Origin: Puniceicoccales bacterium
GTDB taxonomy: Bacteria; Verrucomicrobiota; Verrucomicrobiia; Opitutales; JAIRLM01
Assembly: GCA_031281635.1 (NCBI GenBank)
Contig: JAITFC010000084.1
Coordinates: 1-13,260 of the forward strand
Direction: 5' to 3'
Length of the DNA stretch: 13,260 nt
The position numbers were made by a program, and so were the translations under genes. Of the stretch, positions 8,361 through 13,260 are shown one piece after another. The notes under the pieces were generated by a model. It was not told where the DNA came from, searched no databases, and saw nothing but the letters and a program-made list of their open reading frames with translations. Numbering within the stretch: position 1 is the first letter of the stretch; each line of letters starts with the position of its first letter.

Positions 8361-9176
8361 TCAAAACAGTGCAGGATGACAATTTTTAACGCATTTCCAT
8401 GCATCGGAGAAATTCTCATTTGCGCTCGACATTCTCTCGCTAACTAAATTCAGCACTTGCTGTTCTTTTATTTTCTTAGAAGAGATATTGCAGGTAATGC
8501 GCAGCGAAATGTCCTGGGAAAACACTCCGCGTCCGAAGATTTCCTGAGCAAGGTTGGCTGTGTTTGCTCTGATTGCCGTTGGAGCACTCCGATCCGGTAA
8601 AGGCATTTCTCCCGCTTCATCGCAAGCAGCTGGCAATAAAGCCATTGCATCATTATCGCATGGTGCCGTCGAGTCGTCTTCTTCCACATTCACGAACGCC
8701 TCCGTCTCAATATTGGGATGATTCGTCAGACCGATGGAAATTAAATTTTTTGGTGCAAAGCGGCCATTGCCAAGGGATTGCATTTCCCAACGCGGAGAAA
8801 GGAATTTGAAGTGTTCGTTGGCCAATAATTCCTCGCCGGCCGATGACCATTTCACCTTAACCCACAGGCCATCATCCTTTGCATCAAGGTCTTGCACCCA
8901 TCCATAGGCGCGCATATCTCCGTGTCCAGTCTGGCCGCAAAAATGCGCATCATCCGGGTGGCCAATGTAGACGGGCACCCCGCGAAATTTTCGAGCAAAT
9001 CGCTGCATGAGAGAATGAAACGACTTTGTCATTTCCCGGGCCGAGTCCTTCGTCACAACTTGCATCCCGAGACGGTGTGCGTATTCGCCATAATTCACTA
9101 ATTTGAACCAGTTTTGCGCAACGTTTGCAAAAATTTCGTGTTGATTTAAAAATTCGCCATAAAAACTCTTCTTCAT
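8361..9176 (-). CDS. Mu gpI-like head maturation protease/scaffold
   Basis: A 271-residue protein. Residues ~60-165 match the Mu-like prophage I protein family in order: VPVYIGHPDD, then AYGWVQDLDAKDDGLWVKVKW, SAGEELLANEHFKFLSPRWE, and LISIGLTNHPNIETEAFVNV. In Mu this polypeptide is both the prohead protease and, by its C-terminal part, the internal scaffold. Here the C-terminal portion is shorter than in Mu (Mu gpI is about 360 residues) but keeps the closing DAWKCVKNCHPALF segment typical of related prophage proteins. The frame extends to 9221, but the ATG at 9174-9176 is preceded by GGAGGGGGA with about 7 bases spacing, so I start there. It lies 50 bp after the portal gene and 55 bp before the decoration gene. 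Confidence 0.82.
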   Translation of the reverse strand: MKKSFYGEFLNQHEIFANVAQNWFKLVNYGEYAHRLGMQVVTKDSAREMTKSFHSLMQRFARKFRGVPVYIGHPDDAHFCGQTGHGDMRAYGWVQDLDAKDDGLWVKVKWSSAGEELLANEHFKFLSPRWEMQSLGNGRFAPKNLISIGLTNHPNIETEAFVNVEEDDSTAPCDNDAMALLPAACDEAGEMPLPDRSAPTAIRANTANLAQEIFGRGVFSQDISLRITCNISSKKIKEQQVLNLVSERMSSANENFSDAWKCVKNCHPALF

Positions 9177-9226
9177 AGAAAAATCCCCCTCCGAATTAGA
9201 AATAAATTCCATGCTTAGCAATCGCC

Positions 9227-10429
9227 TTAGGATTCGCCGCGTTCCACCAAACCAACGCCGAAGCGCTCGCGCAAATCCTGCTCGGACACTTCTATGCCGA
9301 GACGCATCAATCGCTCATAAATTTCCAGTTCTTGCAACACGTCGCGGTGCTGTGACGGTCGCAGGCGCACATAGGCTTTAATTGGTTGACGGCCAAATAA
9401 ATACCCAAGAACATAGCGGTCTACCTGGGCATTCAGCGTTTCCGAAATCATAGCCGCGTCGTCAGATTCCAGCAACGACCGTTCATCTCCCTGCAGCGAA
9501 GCACCAACGGCATTTGCACGGGAGAGCGTGGACAGGTCGCCGCCGCACCAGAGAGCTACCATTGCCCGGTCCATGCGGTCGACGAGCACTGGGTAGGGCA
9601 GGGCACCTCGGGCACTTAAGTCTATGGCTTGCAAATCACTCCCCACCGTCATCAGGGCGTTAAATTCCGCCCCAAAAGCCTCCACCGCCTGCTTGGCAAT
9701 TTCCCATTGCGGTGTCCCCGGCATAGCATTTGTAACTCCTTTCACCCCAGGCATTCCGTTGCGTTCACAGTAGACGAGCCAGTCGCGCAATGGAAGATGT
9801 TTAAAAAGATAGGCAATGGAGCACGCCTCCATCAGTCCGTCGCCCACTGTGACGAGCCAAGAACCATCCTCTAAGTCTATGCCATCGCGGTCGTTGTCAT
9901 TTGTCAAAAAGCGTAATTTGCCCGTGCGATTTTCAAAAAACTCCAGGGGCACAAAGCGGAATTCCGCTGAGAGTAACGGCCCGATTGTCTCGGAAATCCT
10001 ACAACTATCGTGGGAACGGTAGACGATTTCATGGACAGCATATCTCTTGCCAACGGCGTCCATCATTTGCTTAATGAGCAAACTAAACCCACCCCTCTCA
10101 TTAGCATCTGCAGCGTTTACGCATTGGATGGAGTTATAGAAAAACCGCAAAGCTTTTTGTTGCTGCATTGCATCTTCGCTATTATCCATTGTAAGAATGT
10201 CCCATTGCAAGCGAGAGATGGCTTTTTTACGCTTCGATATAACTCCTTGCAGCACGTCGTCGCGTCTCTCTATGGAGCTCCAAATCATGGCAGCACCGCG
10301 CAAATTCCCGGCATGAAACGCGTCTAAATGTCTCGTCAGACTTTCCGCGGAAAGCGTGCGGATGGGATTAAAATTCTGCCGCCAAAAGCTAGCTCCACGC
10401 AATTGTGAAGTGGAAGATAAAGTTTTCAT
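9227..10429 (-). CDS. Phage portal protein, Mu gp29/DUF935 family
   Basis: A 400-residue protein with strong family segments in order: NPIRTLSAESL (21-31), WSSIERRDDVLQGVISKRKK (50-69), NERGGFSLLIKQMMDAVGKR (110-129), RFVPLEFFENRTGKLRFL (158-175), DGSWLVTVGDGLMEACSIAY (188-207), HLPLRDWLVYCERNGMPGVK (211-230), YPVLVDRMDRAMVALW (279-294), LSTLS (299-303) and VGASLQGDE (308-316). Portals form the dodecameric ring at the capsid vertex through which DNA enters and leaves. The length is at or slightly below the low end for the family, and the frame is intact. The start ATG at 10427-10429 overlaps the stop of a five-codon ORF beginning at 10443; the Shine-Dalgarno is weak (GGA). It is first in the head cassette. 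Upstream, where a terminase large subunit gene would usually be, there is none. Confidence 0.9.
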   Translation of the reverse strand: MKTLSSTSQLRGASFWRQNFNPIRTLSAESLTRHLDAFHAGNLRGAAMIWSSIERRDDVLQGVISKRKKAISRLQWDILTMDNSEDAMQQQKALRFFYNSIQCVNAADANERGGFSLLIKQMMDAVGKRYAVHEIVYRSHDSCRISETIGPLLSAEFRFVPLEFFENRTGKLRFLTNDNDRDGIDLEDGSWLVTVGDGLMEACSIAYLFKHLPLRDWLVYCERNGMPGVKGVTNAMPGTPQWEIAKQAVEAFGAEFNALMTVGSDLQAIDLSARGALPYPVLVDRMDRAMVALWCGGDLSTLSRANAVGASLQGDERSLLESDDAAMISETLNAQVDRYVLGYLFGRQPIKAYVRLRPSQHRDVLQELEIYERLMRLGIEVSEQDLRERFGVGLVERGES

Positions 10430-10602
10430 AGTGATAATTCCATTTTTTAGTTATAACGGACGCAAAACATCGGGAAAAGTTCCTCCAACTTTCCAGCGCA
10501 ATAAGGAAATTAGTCGTCCGCCAATTTCACGCATTGGTGGATCGAAAGAAATAAGCAAGGCGGCACCGGAGTCGTACGAGCTAACGTGTTGCGCGTTAAT
10601 GT

Positions 10603-10632
10603 ATTATACAAATGAATTTTCGTAAATGAGAA
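10603..10632 (-). promoter_or_regulatory. Candidate sigma-70 promoter for the head cassette
   Basis: On the minus strand a perfect TATAAT (plus-strand 10603-10608) is preceded, after 18 bases, by TTCTCA (10627-10632), a 4/6 match to TTGACA. Transcription would start near 10596, about 165 bases before the portal ATG. An imperfect dyad, AACGCG-CAA-CACGTT with one mismatch (about 10583-10597), overlaps the predicted start and could be an operator. No other candidate in this interval has so good a -10. Confidence 0.45.
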
Positions 10633-10724
10633 CTCCCCACGATTGCCCGCAAAATAGCGCCCGTGAAAATGCTGAATTTGTTTAGAGTTTACGCCCTCGA
10701 CTTTCGCCACGGAGGCATTCTACC

Positions 10725-10859
10725 ATGAATTTCTCAGCGTCAAAGTCTTCCACGCCATTCTGTTGCCTCGATTGGTTGCGTTATTTCAATTGGTCAAAGT
10801 ATTGCGATGGATGGTGGCCGGAGAATTGCGTCGCACGAAAAAATTTCTCCTGGCCCTAA
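10725..10859 (+). CDS. Possible small Trp/Cys-rich protein
   Basis: A 44-codon ORF on the plus strand, too short for most gene callers. Its ATG (10725-10727) is preceded by a perfect GGAGG at 10711-10715 with 9 bases spacing. The predicted peptide has five Trp and four Cys (CC at 13-14, WSKYC at 23-27, DGWWPENC at 28-35) and ends FSWP. I recognise no family and see no signal peptide. It lies 104 bp before the mcsA-like gene on the same strand. Composition and length make chance a real possibility; the ribosome site is the main support. Confidence 0.25.
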   Translation: MNFSASKSSTPFCCLDWLRYFNWSKYCDGWWPENCVARKNFSWP

Positions 10860-10963
10860 ATCTATCAACGGCACCTCACCGCCGATCAAAAATCCATGAA
10901 AAATGCTGAAATTCGAACGATTTTGCTCGCCTTTTTCTGAAAAATTCTTCGAATATTCCCGGC

Positions 10964-11539
10964 ATGGGAGAGAAATTGGTGAAATGTGACTGCTGCGGCG
11001 CGCCTGCGGTCGTTTGTTTAATGCAAGTTGCCAACGGCAGCACAATGCGCATCAATCTCTGCGCTAACTGTGCCCGCGAACGAGGAGTCATCGACGAATA
11101 TGGCGCACCGACGGAGCATGTGTTGCAAGAAGTAGCTCTCAAGGCGGCAAACAATTCTCGCGATTTTTTCTCGGGGATTTGTCAAGCTTGCGGCTTCTCC
11201 GGCACTCTCTTCCCGGAGAAGAAAAGTTTCGGGTGTCCGCGCTGCTACGAAACATTTAGCCAGCTTTTGGACGCCACACTCAAACGCATGCACTGCGGCA
11301 CATTGCATAAGGGGAAAGTGCCAGTAGCCCAGGTAATTGCGAAAATGCCGCAGAGTGTTGACCTGTGTTTTTCGAAGGACACGCCGCAAGGTGCCAATGA
11401 ATGTGGAATGACGGCCATGGATTTGCAAGTCTTGATGGAATATGCCATTGCCCAGGAGCGCTATGAGGATGCTGCACAGCTGCGCGATAAATTGAAGACT
11501 CTCACAAAGAAGAAGTGCCACCCCAAGAAAAATAAGTAA
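10964..11539 (+). CDS. mcsA: McsA-like zinc-finger / UVR-motif protein
   Basis: A 191-residue cytoplasmic protein. Four Cys-pair knuckles, C8-x2-C11, C33-x2-C36, C73-x2-C76 and C91-x2-C94, suggest two zinc-binding units. A helical middle (FSQLLDATLKRMHCG, then HKGKVP) leads to a C-terminal UvrB/UvrC-type motif (~153-180: LMEYAIAQERYEDAAQLRDK). This order is that of McsA, which activates the protein-arginine kinase McsB and helps control CtsR and ClpCP proteolysis in Firmicutes; homologues with unclear roles occur in other phyla. No McsB/guanido kinase, ctsR or clpC gene lies beside it here. No Shine-Dalgarno precedes the ATG at 10964. GGGAG just inside it (10967-10971) would instead serve a GTG at 10979, giving a protein five residues shorter with all zinc ligands retained. 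Confidence 0.75.
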   Translation: MGEKLVKCDCCGAPAVVCLMQVANGSTMRINLCANCARERGVIDEYGAPTEHVLQEVALKAANNSRDFFSGICQACGFSGTLFPEKKSFGCPRCYETFSQLLDATLKRMHCGTLHKGKVPVAQVIAKMPQSVDLCFSKDTPQGANECGMTAMDLQVLMEYAIAQERYEDAAQLRDKLKTLTKKKCHPKKNK

Positions 11540-11542
11540 CAG

Positions 11543-11583
11543 AGTGCTTTAAAAATTTCCTAAGAAAGATTTTTCAAAGCGCT
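11543..11583 (+). terminator. Terminator-like hairpin after mcsA
   Basis: AGTGCTTTAAAAA pairs with TTTTTCAAAGCGCT (one G-U, one A-C mismatch), around a central CCTAAG loop region. It begins three bases after the TAA of the mcsA-like gene. There is no long T-run after the stem, so it may be a weak or factor-dependent terminator, or a 3'-end stabiliser. Confidence 0.4.
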
Positions 11584-11644
11584 TAGTAGGAATCAAAAAG
11601 TCAAAAAGCAGGTGATAAGTAATCCTACCGCGCCGATTTAATGA

Positions 11645-12010
11645 ATCACCGTGATATCGATCCAATCGAGTGTTTTTAGACGACAAATTTTAAAGCTATG
11701 CAAAATTCTAACTGCAAGACACAAGACAACTTACCAATGATGACCACATCTTTGTAAGCACCATTTATTGGATTTGCCGGACGGGAACGCCACGGCAAAA
11801 TTTTTACTTGCGTGCCATGGAGGTTGGGAAAATACGCACAGACGCTTTTGCCGGAGGCGAGATGCGAGTATGTGGAAAAAATTTTACGAGTTGACTACAA
11901 AAAATGCTGGAACAACTCCATAAAAAAAGACGTTCGAAAAGATTTTCCTTTGACAGGTCGATAGCGATGTGCTCCGTCTAGCTTGACGTAAAATTTCGTC
12001 GGAAAATAAT
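11645..12010 (+). pseudogene. Decayed IS5-family transposase with internal deletion
   Basis: This fills most of the 486-bp gap before glyA. Four plus-strand pieces match an IS5-type transposase in order but in shifting frames. 11645-11737 gives RRQILKLCKIL, like the N-terminal helix. 11712-11804 gives DDHIFVSTIYWICRTGTP, like the common xxFLxAVxWILRTGAPW segment. 11807-11920 gives GGWENTHRRFCRRRDASMW then KKFYEL, like GxWKNTHRRFxRWRxxGxWEK. 11928-11996 gives RSIAMCSV, an in-frame TAG, then LDVKF, like the C-terminal FRRIATRYDKLDxxFL. A frameshift near the AAAATTTTT run at 11797-11805 explains one frame change. The DDE catalytic middle is missing, so the element cannot be active. No terminal inverted repeats or target duplication could be recognised. 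Recognition is from memory of family consensus. Confidence 0.62.
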
Positions 12011-12025
12011 TCAAAGGAAGCGGCA

Positions 12026-13260
12026 ATGGAAAAGAAACATGACGGAGGCGAGTGGGCGACGGAACTGACGGAACGCGTTGACGTAGAACGGCCTGGGGAT
12101 AATTTCCCCATTCAACCAGTTGAAACGCGGCCATTGCGCGCCGTGGATCCGGAAATTTTTGGTGCGATGTGCGGAGAACGATTGCGGCAGGAACTTAATC
12201 TAGAATTAATTGCATCGGAGAACTTTACATCGCAAGCCGTGCTGGATGCTATCGGCTCAATTTTGACGAATAAGTACGCGGAGGGCTATCCGGGACGCCG
12301 GTACTACGGAGGCTGCGAATTTGTGGACCGGGTAGAGCAATTAGCCATCGATAGAGCGAAACAACTATTTGGTGCAGAACATGCTAATGTACAGCCACAT
12401 TCGGGAACGCAGGCAAACTTTGCGGTTTACACATCTTTTTTGAAACCGGGAGATAAGATTCTAACCATGTCTCTCAGCGAGGGAGGCCACCTAACCCACG
12501 GGCACGCTAAGAACCTGAGCGGCATGCTTTACAATGTCTCGTCCTACGGAACGGACCCCAACACTCGGCGCATTGACTACGGGGCTATCGAGCGCATGGC
12601 AAATCGGGATAAACCGAGGCTAATTACCGTCGGTGCATCGGCTTATGCACGAGAAATTGACTTCAAACTGGTCGCAGAGATTGCGCACAGCTGCGGGGCA
12701 CTCGTCCTCGCCGATATCGCTCACATTGCTGGACTTGTCGCAACCGGCCTCCACCAATCGCCTGTTCCGTACTGCGACTTCGTTACTTCCACAACACACA
12801 AAACTTTGCGCGGACCACGCGGCGGTATCATCCTCTGCAAAAAGGAGTTTGCCCAAGGAATCGATTCGGCACTGTTTCCGGGCAATCAGGGCGGACCACA
12901 CATGCATATCATTGCCGCGAAGGCAGTTTGCTTCCTTGAGGCAATGCAACCATCTTTCGTCGAATATCAAAGAAATATCATTCGCAACTCTCGAGCCCTC
13001 GCAAAGACACTCGCAGATTTCGGCATGGAACTTGTGGCTGGAGGAACGGATAACCATTTGTTACTGTTGGATTTGCGCAGTAAATTCCCGGAAATGACCG
13101 GACAAATGGCGCAGAAAATTTTGGGTGCGGCAAATATCACGGTGAATAAAAATACCGTTCCCGGAGAGACGCGCAACCCATACGATGCTAGCGGATTACG
13201 CATTGGCACACCGGCTGTAACCACCCGGGGCATGGGTGAAAAAGAAATGCGGAAAATCGG
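12026..13260 (+). CDS. glyA: Serine hydroxymethyltransferase, 3' end beyond window
   Basis: PLP enzyme interconverting serine and glycine while charging tetrahydrofolate with a one-carbon unit, in the cytoplasm. The window holds 411 complete codons. Family motifs in order: LIASENF (61-67), TNKYAEGYPGRRYYGG, VQPHSGTQAN, EGGHLTHGH, ITVGASAYARE, LADIAHIAGL with the PLP-nitrogen Asp230, TSTTHKTLRGPRGG with Schiff-base Lys259, FPGNQGGPHMH, and NTVPGETRNPYDASGLRIGTPAVTTRG. The ATG at 12026 follows AAGGAAG at 5 bases spacing and is in frame. It places LIASEN about 29 residues further from the N-terminus than in E. coli GlyA, so there is an acidic, Pro-containing N-terminal extension. The gene stands directly behind the decayed transposase, and I see no convincing promoter of its own. 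Confidence 0.96.
   Translation, partial: MEKKHDGGEWATELTERVDVERPGDNFPIQPVETRPLRAVDPEIFGAMCGERLRQELNLELIASENFTSQAVLDAIGSILTNKYAEGYPGRRYYGGCEFVDRVEQLAIDRAKQLFGAEHANVQPHSGTQANFAVYTSFLKPGDKILTMSLSEGGHLTHGHAKNLSGMLYNVSSYGTDPNTRRIDYGAIERMANRDKPRLITVGASAYAREIDFKLVAEIAHSCGALVLADIAHIAGLVATGLHQSPVPYCDFVTSTTHKTLRGPRGGIILCKKEFAQGIDSALFPGNQGGPHMHIIAAKAVCFLEAMQPSFVEYQRNIIRNSRALAKTLADFGMELVAGGTDNHLLLLDLRSKFPEMTGQMAQKILGAANITVNKNTVPGETRNPYDASGLRIGTPAVTTRGMGEKEMRKI

Larger units (their letters stand above)
10430..10963. other. 534-bp divergent intergenic region
   Basis: Lies between the divergently transcribed portal and mcsA-like genes. It contains a minus-strand promoter (10603-10632), an imperfect dyad at its start site, a small plus-strand ORF (10725-10859), and a minus-strand frame with coding-like pieces broken by TAA codons (10451-10768). 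I see no terminase, integrase, repressor or tRNA. On the minus strand a 66-codon GTG-start frame (10510-10710) is open but resembles nothing I know. Confidence 0.6.

Noticed and set aside
8052..8447. 131-codon plus-strand ORF across the decoration and protease genes
   Set aside because: Antisense shadow of two recognisable phage genes, with no family signature.
6567..11566. Shared 12-mer ATTTCCTAAGAA at 6567-6578 and 11555-11566 as attachment-site repeats around the phage cassette
   Set aside because: Several 12-base matches are expected by chance in a window this long, the copies lie within hairpins after two genes, and the mcsA-like gene would fall inside the element.
11681..11892. Minus-strand open stretch opposite the transposase remnant
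   Set aside because: It has no plausible start codon and is explained as the reverse strand of the IS5-type pieces.
11983..12010. TTGACG - 16 bases - AATAAT as a glyA promoter
   Set aside because: The predicted start (about 12017) would fall inside the glyA Shine-Dalgarno at 12014-12020, and the elements lie in transposase-derived sequence.
12633..13097. 154-codon plus-strand ORF inside glyA
   Set aside because: It is an alternative frame of a clear serine hydroxymethyltransferase gene and has no protein signature of its own.

Overview
The window looks like a bacterial chromosome segment, probably from the PVC superphylum (Verrucomicrobiota or a relative). This placement is inference. It rests on two large secreted proteins built from GGA(I/L/V) and FxxN repeats, the signature of chlamydial polymorphic membrane proteins (Pmps), and on housekeeping proteins with ordinary bacterial motifs. 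No rRNA, tRNA or CRISPR array was seen.

Layout. (1) 2-2272 (+) is the 3' part of a Pmp-like autotransporter whose 5' end lies outside the window. (2) 2306-3319 (-) is gpsA. (3) 3514-6507 (+) is a complete 997-residue paralogue of the first autotransporter, with a signal peptide, eight GGA/FxxN repeat units and a C-terminal beta-barrel. (4) 6508-6914 has no convincing gene but contains a nested hairpin. (5) 6915-10429 (-) is a compact phage head cassette read in the order portal (Mu gp29/DUF935 type), Mu gpI-like protease/scaffold, small head decoration protein, major capsid protein. All four frames are intact, yet no terminase, MuF protein, connector, tail, lysis, integrase or repressor gene is next to them. 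(6) 10430-10963 is a 534-bp divergent region with a good minus-strand promoter for the cassette, an imperfect dyad at its start site, and a small Trp/Cys-rich plus-strand ORF behind a perfect GGAGG. (7) 10964-11539 (+) is an McsA-like zinc-finger/UVR-motif protein followed by a hairpin. (8) About 11645-12010 (+) holds scrambled remains of an IS5-type transposase, with N- and C-terminal pieces but no catalytic middle. (9) 12026 to the window end (+) is glyA, cut at the right edge.

How the parts fit. gpsA (phospholipid precursor) and glyA (one-carbon metabolism) are core genes. The duplicated surface autotransporters, the head-only phage cassette and the dead insertion sequence are accessory DNA placed between them. 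The head cassette is the most interesting item: it has the parts for a protease-matured capsid with a portal, but nothing nearby to package DNA, attach a tail or integrate.
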